Below, in pieces: positions 18,229-27,141 of a stretch of 64,000 bases of DNA. This stretch comes from Planctomycetaceae bacterium. Its GTDB lineage: Bacteria; Planctomycetota; Planctomycetia; Planctomycetales; Planctomycetaceae. The stretch covers positions 1 to 64,000 of the forward strand of contig JACKHO010000010.1 in the NCBI GenBank assembly GCA_020638955.1. The letters are read 5' to 3'. Below the pieces are notes generated by a model. The model ran no database searches, was not told the DNA's origin, and was given only the letters and a program-made list of their open reading frames with translations. The translations under genes were made by a program, and so were the position numbers. How positions within the stretch are numbered: position 1 is the stretch's first letter; each line of letters opens with the position of its first letter.

Positions 18229-19521
18229 ATGATTCAGGCCGCGTTTTCCGAAACGGGCGAGTATTCTGGCGAAATCAACGACCAGTACGATGTCGTCGTC
18301 ATTGGCGGGGGCCCGGCCGGCGCCACAGTCTCGACGATTCTCGCCGAGTATGGTCACGACGTTCTCGTGCTCGAACGGTCGACCATTCCCCGGTTTCACG
18401 TCGGGGAATCGCTCATTCCGGAAACGTATTGGGTGCTTGACCGCCTGGGGCTCGTCCCCCAACTCAAAGCGAGTGCGTATCCGAAGAAATTCAGCGTGCA
18501 GTTCGTGTCGGATGGCTGGAAGGAATCAGCCCCCTTCTACTTCGACATGATGAATCCCCACGAGAGTTCGCAAACGTGGCAAGTGGAGCGGGCCGACTTC
18601 GACAAAATGCTCATCGACAACGCCGTCGCGAAAGGTGTGACGGTGCGGACCCAGGCTCAGGTACTCGAAGTCACCTTTGAGGGTGACCGAGCAACTGGAG
18701 TGCGGGTGAAGTTGGGCGCGTCATCCCGAAACGTTGCGGCAAAGGTGGTCGTCGACTGCAGTGGCAACTCAGCCTTTCTGTGCAATCGACTTGGTTTGCG
18801 CGTGGGTGATCCCCTCCTGCAGAAGGGAACGGTCTGGTCGTACTTCAAGGGAGCCCTCCGTGACGAAGGTCGCGACGAAGGGGCCACCATTATTCTGCAG
18901 ACTGAAGACAAGAAGAGCTGGTTCTGGTACATCCCGCTGCGGGATGACGTCGTCAGCATTGGCTGCACTGGAAACATGCAGTACATGTTTCCCAAAGGTA
19001 GTAGTCCAGAGGCAACTTTTGAACGGGAACTGGAGCGGTGCCCGGCCCTTCAGAAGCGGCTTGAGAATGCGACCCGCTGCATGGATTTCTTTACGACCCG
19101 GGACTACTCCTATCGCTCCAAGCAGGCGGCAGGCGATGGCTGGGTACTCTGCGGTGATGCGTTCAGCTTCGTCGACCCAGTGTATTCCTCCGGCGTGTTC
19201 CTCGCTCTGAAATGTGGGGAAATCGTGGCGGACAACACACACGCCGCACTCGTCGAAGGGGATACGTCAGGCGAACGGCTGGGGATTTGGCGGGACGACT
19301 ACGCCAAAGGTGTCGAAAACTTCCGTAAGCTGGTTTATGCGTTCTACACGCCGGGATTCAGTTTCGGTGACTTCATGCGTGAGCATCCTGGGTATAAGGA
19401 TCACCTCGTTGACATCTTGATTGGAGCCGTGTTCAAACCGGGCGTCTCCGATATTTTTGAAGCGATGGGCGACATCCGACCGCCGTCCGATCGGGTAGAG
19501 CCAGAACCGACAACCGCCTAA
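18229..19521 (+). CDS. Flavin-dependent halogenase-like FAD oxidoreductase
   Basis: A 430-aa FAD enzyme. The dinucleotide fold is at residues 21-45 (VVVIGGGPAGATVS), followed by the group motif FHVGESLIPE. At about 231 there is WFWYIP, which fits the WxWxIP signature of flavin-dependent halogenases. A lysine pair (YPKKFSVQF, about 86-94) lies where the catalytic Lys is expected but the match is not exact. The GDAFSFVDPVYSSGVFLALK block is the FAD ribityl site. It could also be a geranylgeranyl-reductase-like dehydrogenase. The following TTG-start gene begins 16 bases later, so the two may be co-transcribed. No biosynthetic cluster surrounds it. Confidence 0.75.
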   Translation: MIQAAFSETGEYSGEINDQYDVVVIGGGPAGATVSTILAEYGHDVLVLERSTIPRFHVGESLIPETYWVLDRLGLVPQLKASAYPKKFSVQFVSDGWKESAPFYFDMMNPHESSQTWQVERADFDKMLIDNAVAKGVTVRTQAQVLEVTFEGDRATGVRVKLGASSRNVAAKVVVDCSGNSAFLCNRLGLRVGDPLLQKGTVWSYFKGALRDEGRDEGATIILQTEDKKSWFWYIPLRDDVVSIGCTGNMQYMFPKGSSPEATFERELERCPALQKRLENATRCMDFFTTRDYSYRSKQAAGDGWVLCGDAFSFVDPVYSSGVFLALKCGEIVADNTHAALVEGDTSGERLGIWRDDYAKGVENFRKLVYAFYTPGFSFGDFMREHPGYKDHLVDILIGAVFKPGVSDIFEAMGDIRPPSDRVEPEPTTA

Positions 19522-19537
19522 GGATTCCTTTAGAACA

Positions 19538-20281
19538 TTGCTTTACCTCGGCGATACCACTCTGGAAACGGCGGCCTGTTACCTCGCGGGCTTGTTACAT
19601 CGCGCTGGCTATGCGTTTGAGTACCGGCCCAGCAATCATCGATTGTCGGTCGATGACCTTACTGCTGCTGATGATCTTTTGATTCTCAGTGACTATCCCG
19701 CGGCCAATGTTGACGAAGAAATTGCGGCCGAACTTGCGGAACGCATCCGCAGTGGTTCACTTTCCCTGCTGATGATTGGAGGCTGGGAATCCTTCGAAGG
19801 ATGCGATGGTCACTGGCATGGCACGCCGTTGGCCGAAGTGTTGCCGGTGAGAATCAGCGATAAGGACGACCGCCGAAACATTGATCGACCCACTTTTGTT
19901 CAATGTCAGGTTTCTGGCCATCCCGTCACAGTCAATCTTCCCTGGGCCGAGCGACCTCCGTTGATTGGTGGATTCAATCAGGTGGAGGCAAAGTCGGATG
20001 CCCGCGTGCTGCTGACGGCGGAAATTCATGACGCTCGATTGACGAGCAGCGGTTACGAATTGAGTCCCGCCAAAAGCCATCCATTGCTGGTTGTTCAGGA
20101 CCTGGGAAACAGTCGCGTCGCTGCACTCATGACGGACCTCGCGCCGCACTGGGTGGGGCCGCTCGTCGATTGGGGACCGGAGCGTGTTGTGGCCAGGGCC
20201 AACGGCGGCGAACAAATTGAAGTCGGCAGTGACTACGCCCGCTTCGTTGAACAACTTATTGGCTGGCTGGTTGCCCGGTAA
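19538..20281 (+). CDS. Class I glutamine amidotransferase-like protein
   Basis: A 247-aa protein starting with TTG at 19538; AAGGA overlapping the upstream stop is a possible ribosome site. The order of segments (LLILSDYPAANVDEE, LLMIGGWESFEGCDG, HPLLVVQDLGNSRVAALMTDLAPHW) fits the putative GATase1-like family (PF07090), which has a flavodoxin-like amidotransferase fold. The elbow GGWESF has no catalytic cysteine at the expected place, so it is probably a non-hydrolytic relative, binding rather than cleaving. Related domains occur in planctomycete VWA/MoxR systems such as the protein at 47110. Role unknown. Confidence 0.6.
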   Translation: MLYLGDTTLETAACYLAGLLHRAGYAFEYRPSNHRLSVDDLTAADDLLILSDYPAANVDEEIAAELAERIRSGSLSLLMIGGWESFEGCDGHWHGTPLAEVLPVRISDKDDRRNIDRPTFVQCQVSGHPVTVNLPWAERPPLIGGFNQVEAKSDARVLLTAEIHDARLTSSGYELSPAKSHPLLVVQDLGNSRVAALMTDLAPHWVGPLVDWGPERVVARANGGEQIEVGSDYARFVEQLIGWLVAR

Positions 20282-20350
20282 ACCGTTCCTCGGTCGCCAG
20301 ACATCCTGCGTGCTCGATATGCTTTACCAGAGCAACCGGATGTTCACCGC

Positions 20351-20938
20351 ATGGAACCACCTCCCGACTGGGCCTACTATCTGATCAACTTCTTGCTGAT
20401 TGCGACGCAAATCGCAATTTGGGCAGGGAACTTCTGCAAACTTCCAGCCAACTGGATTCTCGTCGCCAACGCAGCCCTGTACGCCACGTTCTTCCCGAAC
20501 AAGTTGAATGGACTCGGCTTCGGCTACGGTTCCGTCGTGTTCTTCATTGCGTTGGCCATTCTGGGTGAGTCGCTGGCGTACGCGAGTCGACACCGTCGCA
20601 AGCTGGCGCAGCAAAGCAAACTGGCCGGATTGGAGAATACGCTGCTGGGGGCAGGTGCCGGGAGTTTTGTGGGAGCCATATCTCTGTTCTGGATTCCGCT
20701 GGTCGGACTTGTTTTGGCGCTGGCGGGATCGGTCATGGGGGCTGCGGCCGGGGCATACCTCGGTACGCTCTACTCGCGCAGTTCATTCGTGCCGCAGGTA
20801 AGTGCCGAATTGGAACAGCCAACTCCCGAGAGCGACGTCGACAGCGACAGGATTACGGCCATTCTGGAGTCCGCATCGCGCCTCGTCACCGGCGGACTCA
20901 TTGTATTGCTCAGCAGCTATTCGAGCTTTTCGGGATAG
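20351..20938 (+). CDS. DUF456 family membrane protein
   Basis: A 195-aa integral membrane protein with about four hydrophobic segments: YYLINFLLIATQIAIW near the start, SVVFFIALAILGESLAY, then the Gly/Ala-rich pair LLGAGAGSFVGAI and LVLALAGSVMGAAAGAYLG, and a last one at the C-terminus. Glycine-zipper-like GxGAGxxxG and GxxxGAAAGAYLG patterns are typical of DUF456. A polar linker with several Asp residues precedes the last segment. The molecular role of DUF456 is not known. It follows the GATase-like gene by about 70 bp on the same strand. Confidence 0.8.
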   Translation: MEPPPDWAYYLINFLLIATQIAIWAGNFCKLPANWILVANAALYATFFPNKLNGLGFGYGSVVFFIALAILGESLAYASRHRRKLAQQSKLAGLENTLLGAGAGSFVGAISLFWIPLVGLVLALAGSVMGAAAGAYLGTLYSRSSFVPQVSAELEQPTPESDVDSDRITAILESASRLVTGGLIVLLSSYSSFSG

Positions 20939-21031
20939 TTGTCACATCGGTGGTTTCTGCATACTTGTCGTTTGGCTCTCTGGAAGTCAACATGCGGCGA
21001 CAAGTGAACAAATTGCAGGAGAAACACGATC

Positions 21032-21763
21032 ATGTTATTGCAGAATAAGACGGCCCTGGTCATTGGTGGCGGAACGGGGATTGGATCGGGCGTCGCACTG
21101 GCACTGGCCGAGGCGGGATGTAAAGTCATTATTTCCGGTCGACGCGAAGAGCCGCTGCGACAGGTTGCGAGCCGCTGCAACATTGAGGGTGCAATTCAGT
21201 GTCGCACTGCCGACATCGCTGACCGGGAAGGGATTCACCAGCTTGTCGACTGGGCGACCGAGCAACTCGGCCAGATTGACATTCTGGTGAACTGCGCTGG
21301 TGTGAATGTTCCCAAGCGGACCATGGCCGAACTTGCTCCCGAAGACTGGGACAAGCTGATGAACATCAACGCGACGGGGGCCTATAACGCCATGCATGCC
21401 GTGCTGCCGCAAATGCGTGAGCGGAAAGATGGCCTCATTATTAACGTGTCGTCCATTGCCGGCGTGCGTGCCAGTCTATTGGGCGGCGTTGCCTACAGTG
21501 CTTCGAAGTTCGCCATGACCGCTCTGGGGACGTGCGTTGGACTTGAAGAACGCAACAACGGCATTCGGGTGACGAACGTGTATCCCGGCGAAGTGGAAAC
21601 TCCCATTCTCGACGCCCGCCCCGTGCCGGTCAGTCAGGAACATCGGTCCCGTATTCTGCAGCCGGAAGACATTGCCTCGCTGGTCGTGACCATCGCCGCC
21701 CTGCCACCTCGGGCGCACGTGCCTGACATTGTGATTAAGCCGACGACTCAAGAGTTCTGTTAG
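21032..21763 (+). CDS. Short-chain dehydrogenase/reductase (SDR)
   Basis: A 243-aa classical SDR. The cofactor loop is GGGTGIGSG at residues 13-21, NNAG is replaced by NCAGVN, and the catalytic Ser, Tyr and Lys lie in VSSIAGVRAS and YSASKFA. GGAG about 12 bases before the ATG supports the start. It is followed 112 bp later by a second SDR gene, with a palindromic repeat in between. The substrate cannot be assigned; the paired arrangement suggests a small NAD(P)-dependent pathway or a duplicated gene. Confidence 0.92.
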   Translation: MLLQNKTALVIGGGTGIGSGVALALAEAGCKVIISGRREEPLRQVASRCNIEGAIQCRTADIADREGIHQLVDWATEQLGQIDILVNCAGVNVPKRTMAELAPEDWDKLMNINATGAYNAMHAVLPQMRERKDGLIINVSSIAGVRASLLGGVAYSASKFAMTALGTCVGLEERNNGIRVTNVYPGEVETPILDARPVPVSQEHRSRILQPEDIASLVVTIAALPPRAHVPDIVIKPTTQEFC

Positions 21764-21775
21764 AGAAGTTTAGCG

Positions 21776-21804
21776 GTGGCACCGACATTCCTGTCGGTGC
21801 TTTC
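21776..21804 (+). repeat. Palindromic intergenic repeat (TDIPVC/AQTFLSV type), variant copy
   Basis: A perfect 9-bp stem (GCACCGACA 21779-21787 and TGTCGGTGC 21792-21800) with loop TTCC, preceded by GGTG and followed by TTTCG. It is a variant of the same element at 23780, 28938 and 57150: the stem carries compensatory changes (CCGACA/TGTCGG against CAGACA/TGTCTG), so pairing is preserved. Confidence 0.8.
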
Positions 21805-21874
21805 GTAGTTGCCCCAACGACTTGCATGTCGTTCCGAGGGACTGTTGTCGGTCGTCCTCTGCCGGAGAAACATT

Positions 21875-22621
21875 GTGAAAGTTGCTGTTGTCACGGGAGC
21901 AGGGTCGGGGATTGGTCGAGCGGTAACGTTGGCGCTGCTGCAGGAGGGTTATGCCGTGGTGCTGGCCGGGCGGCGTTCCGAGGCACTGGCGGAGACGATG
22001 AACCTTGCTGGTCCATTGGCCGAGAATGCCCTGGCGGTACCGGCTGACGTCACGAGTGCTGACTCAGTTGCTGCGCTGTTTGCACAAGTCAAACAGAAGC
22101 ATGGCCGGATTGATGTGTTGTTCAACAACGCCGGACGTGGTGCCCCCGGAATCGGATTTGATGAACTCACCGTCGAGCAGTGGCAGGCCGTGGTGGATGT
22201 GAATTTGACGGGAGCGTTTCTCTGCGCACAGGAAGCGTTTCGTTTGATGAAATTGCAGCAACCAATTGGGGGCCGCATCATCAATAATGGGTCCATTTCC
22301 GCAACAACGCCTCGGCCCAACTCGGCTCCCTACACGTCCACCAAGCACGCCATTTCCGGGCTGACCAAGTCAATTGCTCTCGATGGTCGCCAGTACAACA
22401 TTGCCTGCGGGCAAATCGATATCGGAAATGCCGAAACCGAAATGGCCGCCCGGATGAAAACCGGAGCCCTGCAAGCGGACCTCACGACGAAAATTGAACC
22501 GACCATGAACGTCGAAAACGTCGCTCGTGCAGTCGTCCACATGGCCAGCCTGCCACTGGACGCCAACATTCTGCAACTCACCGTCATGGCCACAAACATG
22601 CCATTCGTGGGTCGTGGCTGA
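21875..22621 (+). CDS. Short-chain dehydrogenase/reductase (SDR)
   Basis: A 248-aa SDR starting at GTG 21875, chosen because the protein then opens VKVAVVTGAGSGIGRAV as usual and GGAG lies eight bases upstream; an earlier in-frame ATG at 21809 reads through the palindrome-flanked leader and is rejected. The cofactor loop GAGSGIG, NNAGRG, and the catalytic YTSTKHA are intact; the serine is in NNGSISA. It resembles the SDR upstream only at family level. The substrate is unknown. Confidence 0.92.
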   Translation: MKVAVVTGAGSGIGRAVTLALLQEGYAVVLAGRRSEALAETMNLAGPLAENALAVPADVTSADSVAALFAQVKQKHGRIDVLFNNAGRGAPGIGFDELTVEQWQAVVDVNLTGAFLCAQEAFRLMKLQQPIGGRIINNGSISATTPRPNSAPYTSTKHAISGLTKSIALDGRQYNIACGQIDIGNAETEMAARMKTGALQADLTTKIEPTMNVENVARAVVHMASLPLDANILQLTVMATNMPFVGRG

Positions 22622-22693
22622 GTGAATGTTTGGTAGCACAGTTCTTTTCCGTCAGTGCATTTGCTGAGACGCCACGCTCACCCAAGCTGCAAC

Positions 22694-23710
22694 CTAACGC
22701 TGATACTTCGGCACAGACGGCTCAGGTACTTCTTCGACCAGGCGTTTGACGATGCTGTCGCTGTCGTAGCCTTCGGCCTGGGCCTGGAAGTTGGCGGCGA
22801 TGCGATGTCTCAATACCGGGATGGCGACGCGGCGGATGTCGTCGAAGCTGACGACGGGGCGGCCGTCCATGGCGGCAATGGAACGGGCTCCCATGATGAG
22901 GTATTGCCCGGCACGGGGACCAGCTCCCCAGTCGACGAGTTGCTTCACAAAGTCGGGGGCTGAACCATCGCCGGGACGGGTTGCCCGGACAATTCGAGTG
23001 GCGTAGGAAATTATGAGCGGTGTGACTTCGACCTGATTAATTTGCTTCTGCAGGTATTGAATGGCCTTGGCGGAGAGGACCTTGCGGACTTCGGCTTTGG
23101 TGCCTGAGGTGGTCGTCTGCAGAATTTTCTCTTCTTCGTCGAGGGTCGGGTAGTCGACCTTGATGTTGAACATGAAACGGTCGAGCTGCGCTTCGGGGAG
23201 GGGATAGGTGCCCTCCTGCTCAATAGGGTTCTGCGTGGCGATGACAAAGAACGGGTCGGGCAAATCGTACGTTTCCTGGCCGACGGTGACTTCCCGCTCC
23301 TGCATGGCCTGCAGCAATGCGGCCTGAGTTTTGGGCGGCGTCCGGTTGATTTCGTCCGCCAGCAGAATGTTCGTGAAGACGGGCCCTTTCACGAAACGAA
23401 ACTCGCGGCGTCCTTCGTCGGACTCTTCCAGCACGTTCGTGCCGGTGATGTCGGAAGGCATGAGGTCCGGGGTAAACTGAATGCGTTTGAATTCCACGTC
23501 CAGGATTTTCGCAATGGTGCTGACCACCAGTGTTTTTGCCAGACCAGGCACACCGACGAGCAGGCAGTGACCGCCGGTAAAAATGGCGGAGAGGATTTGT
23601 TCGATGACCGCATCTTGCCCCACAATGACTTTGTGGAGTTCGTCGGTCATGAGTTCCCGGTGCTTACGAAACTTGTCGAGAAATTCGTCGAAGTCGCGTT
23701 TATCTGCCAT
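22694..23710 (-). CDS. MoxR-family AAA ATPase
   Basis: A 338-aa AAA+ ATPase with Walker A GVPGLAKT (53-60), LLADEINRTPPKTQAALLQAMQE (Walker B region), the sensor-1 block FFVIATQNPIEQEGTYPLPEAQLDRFMF, and the C-terminal lid. MoxR proteins act as chaperone-like ATPases, usually with VWA and DUF58 partners; none lies next to this copy. A second MoxR sits at 50652. The start MADKRDFDEF at 23710 is preferred; an open frame back to 23815 adds residues translated from a mobile palindrome (VAQTFLFVF) and is likely not protein. MSNARN at 23740 remains possible. Confidence 0.93.
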   Translation of the reverse strand: MADKRDFDEFLDKFRKHRELMTDELHKVIVGQDAVIEQILSAIFTGGHCLLVGVPGLAKTLVVSTIAKILDVEFKRIQFTPDLMPSDITGTNVLEESDEGRREFRFVKGPVFTNILLADEINRTPPKTQAALLQAMQEREVTVGQETYDLPDPFFVIATQNPIEQEGTYPLPEAQLDRFMFNIKVDYPTLDEEEKILQTTTSGTKAEVRKVLSAKAIQYLQKQINQVEVTPLIISYATRIVRATRPGDGSAPDFVKQLVDWGAGPRAGQYLIMGARSIAAMDGRPVVSFDDIRRVAIPVLRHRIAANFQAQAEGYDSDSIVKRLVEEVPEPSVPKYQR

Positions 23711-24130
23711 GAATCGGTTTCTGTTACGTGCGTTGCTCATCAGTTGAATGAGCGACATCGAATTGCGAATAAAACCCCGAAACACAAACAGGAATGTCTG
23801 TGCCACTCGGTTCAATGTTTCATCAATACGTCGGAAAACCGATTGGTAACAGATACTTTTGAGAAATGCGATACGACCTGCCGTGTGTTACGGCAGAAGC
23901 AGGGTTTGCCGACCATCGGACGCGACAGATGGCCGATATTTGCCCTCGCTATTGTGCTGATGACCGCGGCCAATTCGGGAACCCTTTGGCCTAAACCAAT
24001 CTGTCTTCTTGATCGCCGTCTGTGGATTTCGGGCGCCGGAAGGAAATCCCTCGATTCACTGCCCGAAGTCGATTACGCCGAATGGGGGTAGCGGAAGCAT
24101 TACCTCTTTCCAAAAATGGAGTACAGAGAA
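23711..24130. other. Intergenic region, 420 bp
   Basis: It contains the leader of the MoxR gene with a palindromic repeat at 23780-23806 and about 300 bp where I see no convincing gene. The plus-strand open frame 23567-24091 runs mostly antisense to MoxR and lacks family features. Confidence 0.5.
23780..23806 (-). repeat. Palindromic intergenic repeat (TDIPVC/AQTFLSV type)
   Basis: Read on the minus strand it is TGGCACAGACATTCC then TGTTTGTGTT, with loop TTCC and one wobble in the stem. It lies about 70 bp upstream of the MoxR start and creates a false in-frame N-terminal extension reading VAQTFLFVF. Confidence 0.8.
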
Positions 24131-25633
24131 TTACCGTATGGTCGGGTATCCGGCTTCCCAATCCAACCAAATGATGTTCTCGCCAGATGCGTACCAGGTG
24201 TCGCTGCCGGGACCGCCATAGGCAGTCAGTGGGGTCTGGAATGTGCTGTTCAGCACGTGAAACTCATCGTTACCGTCGCGAGCAATGACCCATGACCGAG
24301 TCGATGTGGAGACACCATCGAAGTTGATGACGTTATCACCAGCGCTCATGAAAACGTAAAGACTGTCCGTGGTCAAGTGAGTGATGTCGAGACGCTCGTC
24401 AGCTTCAATGTAAACCTGTCGCGGATGGTGGCGCGCCACCTGCCCTTGATTCTCAACGTCTCTTATTGAGATATTCTTACCGCGCGTGCGCACTCGCCAG
24501 AATGCGCGAATACCCTCCAGGAAGACATCGCCTGTGGACATTGCTGAGAAGTAATTGACGACATCGACACCGGTTCTCCAGTAGCCATCAGTGTTGTCAG
24601 CATTTCTTCCAACATGAATCTGCGGCGTGACATCCAGTTGTCTGTTTGGGCCTCTCGTAATGCCAAAGCTACGCAGCGCGCGGACCGATTCCGCGTCGAC
24701 CATGCCATCGGAATGAATGGTCAGGTTGCCCGTCGCGATGACGTTGTATACGTAAGGGGCAAAATCGGGATGTGGAGGAGCCATGGCATTGCCCACTTGT
24801 ACTTTGTCACCGGTTAATGACGTCCAATCCAAATGAGCTGTTTCAACCGAAATGTACTCACTCCTGACGAACGCCATTCCTGTCGTCCACACGCCATTAA
24901 ACGTAACCCGGTCGACTCCGCCGTACGTGATAACCTGAATGTCATCAAACCGGCTGGCAGCACCTAGGGCGTAACCTGCTACAGTGTATGTCCCAAGAGG
25001 CGGAGGGTCTAAAGTGGGTGGTGCAACACCGATACTAAACTCAACGGTGTCGTCGCCAGTACCGGTGTAAATCCAAGTCTTGTTGTGGACCTGAAAACTG
25101 GTCCCTTGAATGGTGTCGTTGCCAGCACCTGTTGTCATGAACAGTTCGCCAAAGTACGTATCCAGAACGCGGCTTGCCCCCAATGTGATATCGTCATTTC
25201 CACTCCCAGTGTCGAGCGTCGTGCGACCACTCACGTTGATGCGATGCAGCAGGATTTCATCATTGCCCCAACCTGTCTCGACAGTGAGACTCGACAGCGA
25301 TGGCGATGCAGACCGAGTGACATCCAGCACTTGAAGAACGTCGTCACCTCCTCCCAGATCGACGACCACATGCGCAATGCTGTCTGTGAAGTTCGTCTGG
25401 CCGGAAACTGTCGTTTCCGCGAGGCCTTTGACTTCCCACATCCAGGTGCCCGTTGGTTCCATCGTCGCTTCATCGAGAACTGCAAACCGCCTGAGTCGCA
25501 CCTCGTTTCCGGCATCATCGCCATTCAGGAACAGGGTGTCGCCAACAAGTTCGGATTGCACTGTCCCTGACAGCAAGACGCGTGCTTCCACGACCTCAAG
25601 ATGTTTTGTGAAACGGCTTCTTCGGCGGCGCAT
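24131..25633 (-). CDS. Planctomycete extracellular protein with GxGND repeats
   Basis: A 500-aa protein. Its N-terminus is basic (MRRRRSRFTK) and continues HLEVVEARVLLSG, a form of the planctomycete LExLExRxLLSx export/surface motif. Between about 95 and 200 there are spaced segments GGGDDVL, GWGNDEILL, GSGNDDITL, GAGNDTIQG and GTGDDTVEF, reminiscent of Ca-binding RTX-type nonapeptide turns. The remainder is beta-rich with repeated right-handed-helix-like strands. It ends with GGPGSDTWYASGENIIW. Surface exposure and calcium-dependent folding are inferred. No sorting domain is seen. No gene partner is evident. Confidence 0.8.
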   Translation of the reverse strand: MRRRRSRFTKHLEVVEARVLLSGTVQSELVGDTLFLNGDDAGNEVRLRRFAVLDEATMEPTGTWMWEVKGLAETTVSGQTNFTDSIAHVVVDLGGGDDVLQVLDVTRSASPSLSSLTVETGWGNDEILLHRINVSGRTTLDTGSGNDDITLGASRVLDTYFGELFMTTGAGNDTIQGTSFQVHNKTWIYTGTGDDTVEFSIGVAPPTLDPPPLGTYTVAGYALGAASRFDDIQVITYGGVDRVTFNGVWTTGMAFVRSEYISVETAHLDWTSLTGDKVQVGNAMAPPHPDFAPYVYNVIATGNLTIHSDGMVDAESVRALRSFGITRGPNRQLDVTPQIHVGRNADNTDGYWRTGVDVVNYFSAMSTGDVFLEGIRAFWRVRTRGKNISIRDVENQGQVARHHPRQVYIEADERLDITHLTTDSLYVFMSAGDNVINFDGVSTSTRSWVIARDGNDEFHVLNSTFQTPLTAYGGPGSDTWYASGENIIWLDWEAGYPTIR

Positions 25634-25788
25634 GTTTTCGCTTTCGCGTGTGAGACTGACTCATACTATGCAGACATCGTGTCAATTAATTGTATGGTCG
25701 CCAGTCGGCTAACTTGCGTCAAGCGGAATCAGCATGCGTTGATGACTCAGTACGCACGATACAAATTCAGCCAATGGTATTGCTCAGC

Positions 25789-26772
25789 CTATGGTGTCTT
25801 TGGCTTCTCGTTGAGAAAGACGGGGACGTCTTCGAATGAGAAGGGGAATTTGACCAGGCTGACTTTGGATGCCAGTCGGATGCGCAGACGGACGCCCTGG
25901 GGCAGGCCGTCCTGCTTGGGGTCAAGGCCAATCGACCATTCGCAGCGTTCCAGTTTTCCAGTTGCCGTTTTGCCGCCGTAGTAACCTCCGCTTTGATCCA
26001 ACAGCAGTTTGCCGTTTTGGTCAATCAGTTGGACCGAATAGATCCCTGGATACGTACCCGCCGCCATTTCTTGCCACTCTTCCCGGGTCACGTCCGGGGA
26101 GTTCCAGGCGATTGTCAACTCTCTGCGGCTGCCATCATCTCCCTCCGGGAGCGGTACTGGTAGAGTCTTGGGCAACGAAAAACTTTTCAGTGCCATGGTC
26201 AAATCAAAGCCCCCATCCTTCAAGACAGGATGGTCGATCGTCTTCTCAATCAAGCTTTCCAGGTCATCAACAATGACTTCGCTCCCTTCATCCACCAAAA
26301 TGAGGTGAGCCACGCCTTCCACTTTGCTGACCGTGGCAGGCATGACGGAAAGCCCCTTGGGAATCCCCACAAAGAAACGCACCTGACAACCATCACCTTC
26401 CTTAAGAATCTTGGAAAATGGAGTGGAGTTCCAGTGCTTTCCGTATGTGACTGGGGTCGCGACGTCTTTTAAGTAGTCGAGATTCTCAATGGAAAACTGT
26501 TTGTCTCCGTCGCTGACCTCGACGGAGTCGATGTACCCGAAACCACTGGCATTCTCGACGACTCCTCCCTTGAGGCCCAAATGCAGCATCGGGAAGCAGT
26601 CGGGGCAGAATGAAACCACGCGGAATATCGCACCGGTCACTTCGCTATCAAAATCCTCGCTGACAGTCAGGTTCGACCTGCCCGACTCCTTGGGCTGCTC
26701 GTCTGAAAACCCAATTGCAGATAAAACAGTAAGAACGACAACAAAAACAGACACCACACGAACAAGCTTCAT
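25789..26772 (-). CDS. Exported protein of unknown function
   Basis: A 327-aa protein from ATG 26772, chosen because the signal peptide MKLVRVVSVFVVVLTVLSAIGFSD starts there; an in-frame ATG at 26814 only adds a polar leader. The mature part has a CPDCF pair close to the N-terminus (VVSFCPDCFPMLHLGL), no catalytic signature, and a C-terminal part with QDGLPQGVRLRIRLAS. It might bind or sort other proteins, but I do not recognise the family. It is transcribed outward from the gene at 27142 and lies 156 bp from the surface protein. Confidence 0.7.
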   Translation of the reverse strand: MKLVRVVSVFVVVLTVLSAIGFSDEQPKESGRSNLTVSEDFDSEVTGAIFRVVSFCPDCFPMLHLGLKGGVVENASGFGYIDSVEVSDGDKQFSIENLDYLKDVATPVTYGKHWNSTPFSKILKEGDGCQVRFFVGIPKGLSVMPATVSKVEGVAHLILVDEGSEVIVDDLESLIEKTIDHPVLKDGGFDLTMALKSFSLPKTLPVPLPEGDDGSRRELTIAWNSPDVTREEWQEMAAGTYPGIYSVQLIDQNGKLLLDQSGGYYGGKTATGKLERCEWSIGLDPKQDGLPQGVRLRIRLASKVSLVKFPFSFEDVPVFLNEKPKTP

Positions 26773-27141
26773 GCTTCTCTCCAACGAATCACCAAGACCA
26801 GGATGCAACTTCACAAGTAAATCATCTGCAACCGAGCATAGCCCGCGCCGTGCAGAGGCTCAATCAGGTGGATAAGATGCCGGAGCGACGTAGGATCTCT
26901 GGGAGATGCTTAGAGAGTGTGCCACTGGCCTCTGCCAGTGTGTTCTGAGACTGGGACAAAGACCATTTGCCGAGTCGGTCGTGCTGGGGGCTCATCACTT
27001 ATTCCTCCTTCACTCGTCGCCCTTCTCCCGTTACTCTGAAATGAACGCCGATGGGCAGTGGCTTGTGCCAGCCGTACTCGGAATCGGACGTTGCAACGGT
27101 GGTAACCGGCTGAATTGATACCCTGTAAAAGAGTCATCGCC
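26773..27141. other. Divergent intergenic region, 369 bp
   Basis: It lies between two outward-facing exported-protein genes and should hold both promoters. It carries a palindrome at 26917-26944 listed separately. No gene is seen. Confidence 0.5.
26917..26944 (+). repeat. Palindromic intergenic repeat (GTGTGCCACTGG type)
   Basis: An inverted repeat with arms CACTGG (26923-26928) and CCAGTG (26935-26940), flanked by GTGTGC and TGTGT. It resembles short palindromes I associate with planctomycete intergenic regions; only one copy is in this window. Confidence 0.55.

Noticed and set aside
22694..23815. Longer moxR start with MNRVAQTFLFVF
   Set aside because: The extension is translated from a mobile palindrome; family length fits the start at 23710.
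23567..24091. A 174-aa plus-strand frame
   Set aside because: Its first half is antisense to the MoxR gene and the rest has no family features or ribosome site.
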